From positions 1 through 6,320 of the forward strand of contig JASMAJ010000053.1 of assembly GCA_030754395.1 (NCBI GenBank): a stretch of 6,320 nt of DNA, in the 5' to 3' direction. The number at the start of each line of letters is the position of its first letter. Positions within the stretch are counted from its first letter, which is position 1. Below the pieces are notes generated by a model that worked only from the letters and a program-made list of their open reading frames with translations, did no database searches and was not told the DNA's origin. Shown piece after piece: positions 1 to 6,320 of this stretch. The DNA is from Candidatus Thalassarchaeaceae archaeon (GTDB lineage Archaea; Thermoplasmatota; Poseidoniia; Poseidoniales; Thalassarchaeaceae). The position numbers and the translations under genes were made by a program.

Positions 1-1054
1 GGCGTGATGCTTCTCGCTTGAGTTCTTCCCCCGCCATTCTCCAAGCAGGGCTGCCGCCTTCACCTGTACTTCCCCCAACTGGTACAACTGCTATCTCGGA
101 CCCGAAAGCGAACATCTCGTGAGTAAGTTCCCCACTTGGGAATCTTTTGATCTCAATCACAGGACGAGAAAGGTCGGATTCCATTCCTGTTGGGGCGCGA
201 ACTACCATTCTCAACTCAAGTACTTCGTTTACCTTACCTTTCTCGATGTTAATCACCGTATCAAGAACTTGTGAAATTAAACCGAGTTCAACCTTGCCTA
301 CCATCCTCTGGATGGCTTCCAGTGCACTGTTTGCGTGAGTGACTCCAAGTAAGCCCACACCAGCCAATCGTACATCTCCAAATATCTCGAAATCTCTGGC
401 TCGGCGAACTTCGTCGAAAATTACGAAATCTGGTCGGACAAGGAAAATCACTTCCGCCGTTTTCTCCAAATCACCCTCTAGTGGTGCGTATTGAGTGACT
501 CTTTGTGGAACTTGTAAATCACGTGGTGCTTCCATGGTTTTGACCATTGCACCTACCGTCTCATCGAGGTGGGCTGCGATTGCTTGAGCGAAGGTGGTTT
601 TTCCTGAACCTGGTTTCCCGACGACGAAAATCCCTCTGTGGTGATCTGCTACTCGGCGAATTAGTTCATCTGGTAATTCATAATCACTCAACTTCAAGTG
701 AGCTACTGGGCGAACAACTGTGATTTCCCATGCTTCGGAAAAAGGCGGCCATGCGCAGGTTACACGAAGGTCTCCAATTTGCATTATTCGGCAACCTTCG
801 CGCTCAATTTCAACGAAGCAATCCGAACGTGCTTCATTTTGCTCAATGACTAATTGTAATTCTTCACTCAATGCCTCTAGAGATGGTTTGTCCCAAGAGT
901 CTCCCTCGACTTCTTCTAACCTCAATTCAGAGATGTGTCCGGCTTTGACTCGAGGTGGGCACTCTGCCTTCAAGAATACAGTAGATGCCGTTTCATCAGC
1001 AAGTAATACCTCTAGCGACTCAGGAAGAGGAGGGTGGTCGCCGAAGGCTGCCAT
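1..1054 (-). CDS. Archaeal PilT-like ATPase without N-terminal PIN domain (partial, 3' end off window)
   Basis: This is a P-loop ATPase of the archaeal family that usually combines a PIN nuclease domain, a PilT/VirB11-like ATPase and a C-terminal KH-type RNA-binding region. Its cellular role is not settled, though an RNA-related one is likely. The 351 visible codons hold a pre-ATPase domain (about residues 15-125), Walker A GKPGSGKTT (146-154), the family block MEAPRDLQVPQRVTQYAPLEGD (starting near 174), Walker B VIFDEVRR (211-218, D214/E215), then GDVRLAGVGLLGVTHA (226-241) and RMVGKVELG (250-258). The frame is open to base 1, where a KH region would be expected to follow. No PIN domain precedes the ATPase: an in-frame TAG lies at 1112-1114. 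ATG 1054 is chosen as start. GTG 1084 and TTG 1105 are in frame, and none has a Shine-Dalgarno site. The gene lies 63 bases after the small membrane protein gene, probably in the same transcript. Family identity is strong; the start is uncertain. Confidence 0.88.
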   Translation of the reverse strand, partial: MAAFGDHPPLPESLEVLLADETASTVFLKAECPPRVKAGHISELRLEEVEGDSWDKPSLEALSEELQLVIEQNEARSDCFVEIEREGCRIMQIGDLRVTCAWPPFSEAWEITVVRPVAHLKLSDYELPDELIRRVADHHRGIFVVGKPGSGKTTFAQAIAAHLDETVGAMVKTMEAPRDLQVPQRVTQYAPLEGDLEKTAEVIFLVRPDFVIFDEVRRARDFEIFGDVRLAGVGLLGVTHANSALEAIQRMVGKVELGLISQVLDTVINIEKGKVNEVLELRMVVRAPTGMESDLSRPVIEIKRFPSGELTHEMFAFGSEIAVVPVGGSTGEGGSPAWRMAGEELKREASR

Positions 1055-1117
1055 GATTGATTCGGCAGGCCCGCTGCCTTTCACCGTTGGGGAAATGAAA
1101 TGCAACTCGGACTAGGG

Positions 1118-1444
1118 CTAATTTACGACATTAATCAACCATCTGGCTGTCATTGAACCAACAAAAGCCACACCTAAAGAAGCCGTAGTGGCGAATCCAA
1201 AATTACCGGTATAAATTGCATATTGGATTAGAGTGAGGGCTGCTATTGTTGCTAAATCCAAAAGTGTTGACTTATCCCAACCAGATTGGGTTCGGATATG
1301 CTCTCTATTAATCCAAGAAACCCAAAACAGCGAGATAGTCCCCAATAAGAGAGTGTGGCCTACTAGCCAACCCAAATCATTGCCAAAAGTACTAACGATG
1401 TTATCTTGGAAGTCGCCAAAAACCATTGAGGCGAGGTCGAGCAT
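1118..1444 (-). CDS. Small three-helix membrane protein, function unknown
   Basis: I do not recognise this 108-residue protein. It has three hydrophobic stretches that should span the membrane, at about residues 25-45, 61-79 and 83-104. They are separated by a polar loop around residues 46-58 (NREHIRTQSGWDK) and a short turn near residue 80. The last helix ends with an arginine and a short tail. No signal peptide, metal site or catalytic motif is visible. ATG 1444 is supported by GGAG at 1449-1452, four bases upstream, one of the better Shine-Dalgarno matches in the window. It begins 41 bases after the threonine synthase stop and ends 63 bases before the ATPase start, on the same strand, so it probably shares their transcript. 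An ORF on the opposite strand (1233-1529) overlaps it but lacks protein-like features. Real gene likely; function not assignable. Confidence 0.7.
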   Translation of the reverse strand: MLDLASMVFGDFQDNIVSTFGNDLGWLVGHTLLLGTISLFWVSWINREHIRTQSGWDKSTLLDLATIAALTLIQYAIYTGNFGFATTASLGVAFVGSMTARWLINVVN

Positions 1445-1485
1445 GGAACTCCGAGTGGCCTTCTGTTCTTCAATTCACAGGCGAA

Positions 1486-2811
1486 TCATTGACGAATTAT
1501 GCGACGAATCTCGTCGATATCGGCACTAGCAGAAATAGGAGCATTTGCTCGCTGAGATTTGATGCCTTCGAGATTATTTGTATGATATTTTACAACCACG
1601 TCGGGGTCTTTCAATAGATGACCTGTAAGAACTCCTACTACCTTATCCTCTGATTTGATTACTCCCTCGTCGACTAATCTTCGAATTCCTGCAACTGTGG
1701 CGCAACTCGCTGGTTCTGCTCCGATTCCTGTAGCATCAACTAATGCTTTAGCATCCATTATTTGATCGTCTGAAACTTCAGTTACTACACCATCCAATGC
1801 TTCAATCCCTCGCATCGATTTGCGCCAAGATACAGGGGAACCTATTTTGATTGCCGTAGCAATTGTATCGGCTTTGACAGGGACTAAATTTTCGCCCCCT
1901 GCCCATGCAGTGTAGAGAGGATTAGCTCCCGCTGCTTGAACTACAGCAATTCGGGGTAGTCTGTCGATGATATTGAGTGCGTGTAATTCAAGCAGACCCT
2001 TCGAAATTGCGGTGTTGTTCCCAAGATTTCCACCCGGCAATACAATCCAATCGGGGACTTGCCAATCTAGGTCTTGCATTATCTCAAAGACAATCGCCTT
2101 CTGCCCTTCAATTCGGAATGGATTAATTGAGTTCACAAGATAGATTCCTTCACTCGCACACACCTCTTGTACGAGTGCCATGGCGTCATCAAAATCACCT
2201 TCAATTTGGATTGTCTTAGCGCCGTATGCGAGTGCCTGGCTTAGTTTCCCAAATGCTATCTTTCCTTCAGGGATGAATACAATTGCTTCAAGGCCTGAAA
2301 TCGCTGCATAGGATGCCATTGAAGCAGAAGTGTTTCCTGTTGAAGCACAAGCTACTGCTTTCATTCCAAGATGTTTAGCAATGGTGATTCCTGCAGTCAT
2401 CCCCCGATCTTTGAAAGAGCCTGTTGGGTTTTCGCCCTCGTGCTTCAACCAAAGATTTGAGAGGCCTATTTCTGAGCCTACTAGGCTAGCATCATAGAGT
2501 TGTGTTGAGCCTTCTCCTCTCGTTACTGCAATGTTGCTGAGAGTTTCATCGCCGAGAGGGAGGATTAGTTCGCGGAAACGCCAGACTCCTGAGCGGTCAA
2601 GAGGGTTTTTTGAGGCGAGGCGAGAATCGAGGATTTCTCTTGTTAGATTGCATGCATCAAGGTCATGGATGACGTCTAGAGTAGCGGAACAGTCACATCG
2701 GTAGCGTAACTCTAACCCAAGGTAAGTCGTACCACATTCGACGCAGGCCAAATGCCACGAGGGGGGTTGGCTCATTGGTTGGGCGAACCAAGTTCCTATA
2801 TTGAACCTCAT
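1486..2811 (-). CDS. thrC: Threonine synthase (PLP-dependent)
   Basis: This enzyme converts O-phospho-L-homoserine and water to L-threonine and phosphate, the last step of threonine biosynthesis, in the cytoplasm. It is a fold-type II PLP enzyme of 441 residues. The N-terminal segment has a zinc-ribbon-like cysteine set (C23, C26, C39, C41), as in many archaeal and plant-like threonine synthases. The catalytic lysine is K134 in NPTGSFKDRGM, followed by the cofactor-binding STGNTSAS (157-164) and the glycine-rich PGGNLGNN loop (259-266). LTGHLLKDP near residue 399 is typical of the C-terminus in this family. Two starts are plausible: ATG 2811 (used here), or ATG 2775 (MSQPPSWHLACVECG), which would drop 12 residues before the cysteine cluster. 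Neither has a clear Shine-Dalgarno site. It starts 25 bases after the GT4 glycosyltransferase stop, suggesting co-transcription, although a TATA-like ATATA at 2797-2801 could drive the shorter form separately. Confidence 0.95.
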   Translation of the reverse strand: MRFNIGTWFAQPMSQPPSWHLACVECGTTYLGLELRYRCDCSATLDVIHDLDACNLTREILDSRLASKNPLDRSGVWRFRELILPLGDETLSNIAVTRGEGSTQLYDASLVGSEIGLSNLWLKHEGENPTGSFKDRGMTAGITIAKHLGMKAVACASTGNTSASMASYAAISGLEAIVFIPEGKIAFGKLSQALAYGAKTIQIEGDFDDAMALVQEVCASEGIYLVNSINPFRIEGQKAIVFEIMQDLDWQVPDWIVLPGGNLGNNTAISKGLLELHALNIIDRLPRIAVVQAAGANPLYTAWAGGENLVPVKADTIATAIKIGSPVSWRKSMRGIEALDGVVTEVSDDQIMDAKALVDATGIGAEPASCATVAGIRRLVDEGVIKSEDKVVGVLTGHLLKDPDVVVKYHTNNLEGIKSQRANAPISASADIDEIRRIIRQ

Positions 2812-2836
2812 TGTGAGGCAACTGAGTAATCTCAGA

Positions 2837-4000
2837 TTATGCTGTGTGGGTAATCATTCTCAATACTTGCTCGGTCTCATTAACCATTCTGTCTTTGTCA
2901 AATCTCCTTTCACAAGTAGATCTGGCATTTACGCCCAGCGATTCCCTTGCAGATGGATTACTTGCGAGGTATCTGATTGATGCAACTAGATTCTCGAGGT
3001 TTCCTGGTTTAACGAATAAACCGTCATGGTTGTGAGTGATGACATCAGAATTACCACCTATTTCTGAGGAAATAGTGGGAATTCCGTGGGCGAGCGCTTC
3101 GAGTAGGGCCAAAGGTAGACCCTCGTATCTCAAAGTAGGAATTAGGTAAATGTCTGCTTCGGAGTATAATCTGTGCAATTCATCGTCATCCACACGGCCA
3201 CAGAAAGTGACTCTTTCTTCGAGTTCCAAATTCTTTACGAGTTTCTTTAGTTCTCCAAGGTAGTCGCCAGTTCCAACTATATCTAAGTGGAGATCTAAAT
3301 CCTGCAACTCAGAGATGGCTTTGATTGCCATTTGGAAGCCCTTCTGCCTATCTGCTCGCCCAGTACAAAGTAGACTCAGTCTTCCTTGATTAAGCTCTTT
3401 CGTAAACGGATCTGGGAGTGCTATACCATTCTCAATCACCTTTACCTTCTCTTTCGAAAATAAGGAAAAATCATGCTCAATAGTAGGGGTAACAAGAATG
3501 ATGCTGGATGATGCTCTCCTCAAGGGAAGTTCCCAGAGAAGGTATCTCTTGAAGAGAGAAAAGGGTGTAAGTAGGAGCCAATGCCAATACCTAGGGCGAA
3601 AATCTGCGGAAGAAAGAAAAGAGAGGATTTCGGTTCGCAAAGAACCGTGGCATAGTAGAGAAATAGGGATGTTGTGTCTTCTAGCCCAGGATGTTATTCC
3701 TATTCCAGCACATCCGTTGCTGTGAATTACGTCGATTGATTTATTCGCATGAATTTTATCCACCCACTTCTTTGTCTCCTTGAACCATGCCTTCGATAGT
3801 CGCATAGGATTGGAGGGGCGGATAAAATGGATTGTGTATCCCAATTCTTCCACTTTTTCAACACCATCAGGGTGGGCTGTAGATAGAACTGTAACTTCAT
3901 GGCCCATCTTTACAAAACCCTCGCAAAGGTCCATACATTGTCTCTGAAATCCACCGAATCGGTGGTGGAGTGTTGAACGTGTAATAACAAGTATGTGCAT
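2837..4000 (-). CDS. GT4-family glycosyltransferase
   Basis: This is a retaining glycosyltransferase of the GT-B fold, family GT4, that transfers a sugar from a nucleotide-sugar donor onto a glycan or lipid acceptor at the cytoplasmic face. It has 387 residues, a normal length for the family. The N-terminal half begins with a Rossmann strand (MHILVITRS) and the glycine loop RFGGFQRQ (14-21), typical of GT4 acceptor-side domains. The C-terminal half carries VIENGI (188-193), the donor-domain opening TGRADRQKGF (213-222), DIVGTGD near 240-246, CGRV with DELHRLYSEADIYLIPT (about 267-289), and the EX7E motif with E293 and E301 in EGLPLALLEALAHGIP. A hydrophobic and basic patch (about 139-162) may help membrane association. 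Donor and acceptor cannot be predicted. ATG 4000 has no Shine-Dalgarno site, but a TATA-like element 28-32 bases upstream suits a short or absent leader. It is the first gene of the leftward set and divergent from the GT2 gene. Confidence 0.92.
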   Translation of the reverse strand: MHILVITRSTLHHRFGGFQRQCMDLCEGFVKMGHEVTVLSTAHPDGVEKVEELGYTIHFIRPSNPMRLSKAWFKETKKWVDKIHANKSIDVIHSNGCAGIGITSWARRHNIPISLLCHGSLRTEILSFLSSADFRPRYWHWLLLTPFSLFKRYLLWELPLRRASSSIILVTPTIEHDFSLFSKEKVKVIENGIALPDPFTKELNQGRLSLLCTGRADRQKGFQMAIKAISELQDLDLHLDIVGTGDYLGELKKLVKNLELEERVTFCGRVDDDELHRLYSEADIYLIPTLRYEGLPLALLEALAHGIPTISSEIGGNSDVITHNHDGLFVKPGNLENLVASIRYLASNPSARESLGVNARSTCERRFDKDRMVNETEQVLRMITHTA

Positions 4001-4027
4001 ACTATTTTCAAAACGAGGGGTTTTACG

Positions 4028-4032
4028 TTATA
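4028..4032 (-). promoter_or_regulatory. Candidate TATA box for the leftward GT4 gene
   Basis: Read on the minus strand, TATAA lies within CCTATAACG, 28 to 32 bases before the ATG at 4000. An archaeal TATA box centred 26-27 bases before transcription start would place the start a few bases before the ATG, giving a leaderless or very short-leader transcript. That agrees with the lack of a Shine-Dalgarno site. No convincing BRE was identified. Inference from spacing and base composition only. Confidence 0.35.
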
Positions 4033-4172
4033 GGTATATGCTTGCAGTTGCTCATGAATTATTACGAGAAAGTGAATGAAGCCATCAAATTGAGCCATTT
4101 GGAATCGGAATCAATAGATGCATAATCAACCTAGAATTATGTTATTTTCTTGTAACAAAACTACCGCTTGGC

Positions 4173-4178
4173 TATTTA
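4173..4178 (+). promoter_or_regulatory. Candidate TATA box for the rightward GT2 operon
   Basis: TATTTA lies 23 to 28 bases upstream of the ATG at 4201, the spacing expected if transcription begins at or within a base or two of the start codon. A GGTGAT at 4193-4198 next to the ATG could pair with the archaeal 16S rRNA tail, but it would serve only a leadered transcript, so the two signals point to different start modes. Inference from spacing only. Confidence 0.35.
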
Positions 4179-4200
4179 GGAAGAGGTTAGGCGGTGATTC

Positions 4201-4971
4201 ATGGGCCTAGATGTCGACGTGGTCATCCCAACTTTTCGACGGCCAGCGGCCTTGGCTAGGTGTCTTGCGGCTCTAGAGAAACAAACTGTTGCACCCGCGT
4301 CAATAGAAATTATTGACGATTCGGAAACTGACAGAGGGCCGGCGTTCACAAGAAATATTGGTTGGAGGAGGGGAAAATCTCCACTTGTTGCATTTACTGA
4401 TGATGATTGCGTTCCCTCAATAAATTGGATTGAATCGATTCAGCGGGCTTTTGAAGAAGGTGGGGTTGATGGTATTGAAGGAAGCGTAACAATAGTTGAT
4501 GAATCTGGAAATATTTCAGATATGGACCCTCACCCTGCAGATAAGTGGAATCGATTCAAGACAGCGAACATGATCTATCGAAGAGAGGTATTGGAGCATG
4601 TTGATGGATTTGATGAAAGGTATTTCATACACAGGGAAGATACAGATGTTGCATGGCGAATAATAAATTCAGGATTTACTATTTCTTGGGATGAAGGTTG
4701 TGTAGTTCACCACCCGGATCGGGCTGGAGAGCAGAGAATAAGACCACGAAGTGAAATATTACTATACAGATGTGATAAGACAAAATATGTCGAAGTTGCT
4801 GCGGGAATGATCTCTTTTCAGAGTATTAGAAACGGTGAATTAAAGAAAATGAGGAAGTCGTTGAGAAATTATATGGATGAATTTGTAGAACCAATTTCAA
4901 GAGGGGAGTCCTTTGCTCTTTGGACAAAGGCGTTTCTTAGAGCAATAAAGAGGAAGTTTTCTAATCAATAA
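4201..4971 (+). CDS. GT2-family glycosyltransferase
   Basis: This is an inverting GT-A-fold glycosyltransferase, family GT2, that transfers a sugar from a nucleotide-sugar donor. The 256 residues open with the strand DVDVVIPTFRRPAALARCL (4-22), followed by IEIIDDSE (35-42) for nucleotide binding, RNIGWRRGKSPLVAFTDDDC (51-70) with the metal-binding aspartates at 67-69, and HREDTDVAWR (144-153) with the acidic pair expected near the catalytic base. HH at 170-171 follows the last core strand. The C-terminal 70 residues are rich in arginine and lysine and end with RAIKRKFSNQ, which may favour membrane or nucleic-acid-like surfaces. No transmembrane segment is present, so it is probably cytosolic or peripheral. 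ATG 4201 is preceded by GGTGAT. It is first in the rightward operon, 25 bases before the PLP enzyme, and divergent from the GT4 gene, indicating a glycan-building locus. Two sampled segments of the gene average about 36% GC, lower than the left flank. Donor sugar unknown. Confidence 0.92.
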   Translation: MGLDVDVVIPTFRRPAALARCLAALEKQTVAPASIEIIDDSETDRGPAFTRNIGWRRGKSPLVAFTDDDCVPSINWIESIQRAFEEGGVDGIEGSVTIVDESGNISDMDPHPADKWNRFKTANMIYRREVLEHVDGFDERYFIHREDTDVAWRIINSGFTISWDEGCVVHHPDRAGEQRIRPRSEILLYRCDKTKYVEVAAGMISFQSIRNGELKKMRKSLRNYMDEFVEPISRGESFALWTKAFLRAIKRKFSNQ

Positions 4972-4996
4972 TTTCAGAAGGCAGAGGAAAGTGCTC

Positions 4997-6271
4997 ATGA
5001 CAAATTTATCCGGGCTGCTTGATGCCAGAAATCGGCATATCAGCAAGGCCCTATCAATTGGTCACGGCAAACCGCTTCACATTGTAAGAGGTGAAATGCA
5101 GTATCTTTACGCAGCAGATGGTACACAATATCTTGATCTTGTAAACAATGTATGCCATGTTGGCCATTGTCATCCGAAGGTTGTTGCTGCTGGACAAGAA
5201 CAGATGTCTAAACTGAGTACGAATACTCGTTATGTTTTCGATGGTTTAACTGAATATGTTTCTCGAATTTCAGCAACTCTGCCAGATGAACTCTGTGTTG
5301 GGTTTTTGCTAAACTCAGGAAGTGAGGCTAATGAGCTTGCAGTTCGTCTGGCCAGAGCCCATACTGGGAATCATGACATGGTTGTGATTGAGGGTGGGTA
5401 TCATGGCAATACTAGCATGTTAGTTCAGTTAAGTCCATACAAATTCATGGGACCAGGGGGTAAAGGAAAACCGGAGTCATGGGTTCATGTGGTTCCTGTT
5501 CCTGATGTCTTTCGAAGGAAGGAATTCGATTATGGAGAGGAAATTAACCAAGTAATCAAAAATGCAGGAAAAATTGCTGGGTTTCTAGTAGAACCCCTGC
5601 TATCTTGTGCCGGTCAAATTCCTCTACCTGAAGGATTCCTAGACGCGGCTAGAAAATATACGCATAAAGCTGGAGGATTGTTGATTGTTGATGAGGTACA
5701 AGTTGGATTTGGTAGAGTTGGGACACATATGTGGGGGTTCGAGAATCAAGGTGTGACTCCAGATATTGTTGTCCTTGGAAAATCTATAGGAAATGGACAT
5801 CCAATGTCTGCTGTATTTACTACAAAAGAAATAGCATCGTCTTTGGGAGAGATGGAATGGTTCAGTTCTACAGGTGGAAATCCTGTATCTTGCGCTATAG
5901 GAAACGCGGTTCTGGATGTGATTGAAGAAGAAAATCTACTGAAGAGGGCAAGTGAATTGGGAGAATTCTTCATTCAAGGTCTGAAGGATCTTCAAGAAAA
6001 ATATCCAATTATTGGAGATGTTCGCGGTCGTGGTTTATTCATTGGCATTGAATTTGTACATGATCGCGATACGCTTGAGCCGGCCGCTGATGAAGCGGCG
6101 AGGGTTATTCGTGAAATGAGAGATTCGGGCGTATTATTGAGTACAGATGGGCCATTGCACAATGTTATCAAAATTAAGCCACCGATGGTGCTTACGAAAG
6201 AGGACATTGACATGACGCTTCGACTTCTAAATGAGTCACTGGGCCGTACCGGTGATGTTTCAGCCGAATAG
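4997..6271 (+). CDS. Class III PLP enzyme, ethanolamine-phosphate / phosphohydroxylysine phospho-lyase-like
   Basis: This 424-residue class III (ornithine aminotransferase-like) PLP enzyme resembles, from memory, the animal AGXT2L proteins ETNPPL and PHYKPL more than ordinary transaminases. Shared blocks include [16 protein letters not shown] near the N-terminus, [28 protein letters not shown] (about 232-242), [15 protein letters not shown] with the PLP lysine at about K262, GGNPVSCA (about 293-300) and the terminal [19 protein letters not shown] (about 379-397). Those relatives eliminate phosphate and ammonia from phosphoethanolamine or 5-phosphohydroxylysine, leaving an aldehyde. A transaminase on an amino-sugar or amine precursor is the alternative. 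Start: ATG 4997 is preferred because AGAGG (4983-4987) lies nine bases upstream; GTG 4991, in frame, would add two residues. It follows the GT2 gene by about 25 bases and precedes another gene by a few bases, so it is operonic. Class III assignment is firm; substrate is inference. Confidence 0.88.
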   Translation: MTNLSGLLDARNRHISKALSIGHGKPLHIVRGEMQYLYAADGTQYLDLVNNVCHVGHCHPKVVAAGQEQMSKLSTNTRYVFDGLTEYVSRISATLPDELCVGFLLNSGSEANELAVRLARAHTGNHDMVVIEGGYHGNTSMLVQLSPYKFMGPGGKGKPESWVHVVPVPDVFRRKEFDYGEEINQVIKNAGKIAGFLVEPLLSCAGQIPLPEGFLDAARKYTHKAGGLLIVDEVQVGFGRVGTHMWGFENQGVTPDIVVLGKSIGNGHPMSAVFTTKEIASSLGEMEWFSSTGGNPVSCAIGNAVLDVIEEENLLKRASELGEFFIQGLKDLQEKYPIIGDVRGRGLFIGIEFVHDRDTLEPAADEAARVIREMRDSGVLLSTDGPLHNVIKIKPPMVLTKEDIDMTLRLLNESLGRTGDVSAE

Positions 6272-6283
6272 GGAATGAGGTAT

Positions 6284-6320
6284 ATGGCGTACACTGAAGT
6301 AAGTTCTGATGACGCTAATG
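6284..6320 (+). CDS. Start of a downstream gene (partial, 5' end only)
   Basis: An open frame starts at ATG 6284 and runs through the last base, reading MAYTEVSSDDAN. An in-frame ATG at 6275 would add three residues. GAGGT at 6277-6281 is a possible ribosome site but sits only two bases from ATG 6284, which is closer than usual. It begins 12 bases after the PLP enzyme stop on the same strand, so it is probably the next gene of that operon. Twelve residues are too few to name a family. A small-molecule kinase would make sense if the neighbour is a phospho-lyase, but that is conjecture. Confidence 0.45.
   Translation, partial: MAYTEVSSDDAN

Larger units (their letters stand above)
4001..4200. 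other. Divergent intergenic region between the two glycosyltransferase genes
   Basis: These 200 AT-rich bases separate the divergent GT4 and GT2 genes and must hold both promoters. TATA-like elements sit near each end (4028-4032 for the leftward gene, 4173-4178 for the rightward one). A tandem GGAATC repeat occurs at 4101-4112. No gene is evident; the short minus-strand ORF extending from the GT4 gene into it (3910-4098) is an out-of-frame shadow. The middle portion could hold regulator sites, but I see no long palindrome. Confidence 0.6.

Noticed and set aside
720..1115. Plus-strand 131-residue ORF opposite the ATPase N-terminal region.
   Set aside because: The minus-strand frame is clearly conserved family sequence; this ORF is serine-rich low-complexity shadow translation.
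1233..1529. Plus-strand 98-residue ORF opposite the small membrane protein and the 3' end of threonine synthase.
   Set aside because: It spans two genes on the other strand, including firmly assigned threonine synthase sequence, and shows no domain.
2822..2835. Short inverted repeat CTGAG-TAAT-CTCAG between the glycosyltransferase and threonine synthase genes, considered as a terminator or operator.
   Set aside because: Only five base pairs with no flanking T-run; chance occurrence is likely.
3910..4098. Minus-strand 62-residue ORF reaching into the divergent intergenic region.
   Set aside because: It overlaps the GT4 N-terminus out of frame and has no protein-like features or start signal.
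4101..4112. Tandem GGAATC hexamer considered as a repeat element.
   Set aside because: Two copies of six bases are too short to call a repeat feature; mentioned only as part of the intergenic region.
5992..6294. Minus-strand 100-residue ORF opposite the 3' end of the PLP enzyme.
   Set aside because: The plus frame carries conserved C-terminal motifs; the minus ORF has no recognisable features.

Overview
The window looks like chromosomal DNA from an archaeon, most plausibly a planktonic euryarchaeon such as Marine Group II/III or another Thermoplasmatota lineage. This is inferred from an archaeal-type PilT-like ATPase (the family that normally joins a PIN domain to a PilT ATPase), a long threonine synthase with a cysteine-rich N-terminus, mostly weak or absent Shine-Dalgarno sites, and TATA-like boxes placed for leaderless or short-leader transcripts. 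No rRNA, tRNA, CRISPR array, insertion sequence or long repeat was found, and the lineage cannot be fixed from the sequence alone.

Layout. Four genes run leftward on the minus strand. In order of transcription they are a GT4-family glycosyltransferase (4000 to 2837), threonine synthase (2811 to 1486), a small three-helix membrane protein (1444 to 1118) and a PilT-like ATPase that runs off the left edge (1054 to before 1). Gaps between them are about 25 to 65 bases, so they could be one transcription unit. A 200-base divergent intergenic region (4001-4200) separates them from a rightward set: a GT2-family glycosyltransferase (4201-4971), a class III PLP enzyme closely resembling the ethanolamine-phosphate / phosphohydroxylysine phospho-lyases (4997-6271), and the first dozen codons of a further gene at the right edge (about 6284 onward).

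How it fits together. The centre is a glycan-related locus: two divergently transcribed glycosyltransferases probably act on a surface polysaccharide, glycolipid or N-glycan. The rightward operon also carries a PLP enzyme of a family that eliminates phosphate from phosphorylated amines, or that could transaminate a sugar or amine precursor. The left flank is housekeeping: threonine biosynthesis and a conserved archaeal ATPase. Hand counts of GC fall from about 55% within the ATPase gene (541-660) to about 36% in two GT2 segments (4621-4680 and 4801-4860), in keeping with a boundary between core genes and a variable glycan region.

Nothing here is a clearly new system. The points most worth following are the PLP enzyme with its unseen downstream partner, and the ATPase whose reading frame has no room for the usual N-terminal PIN domain.
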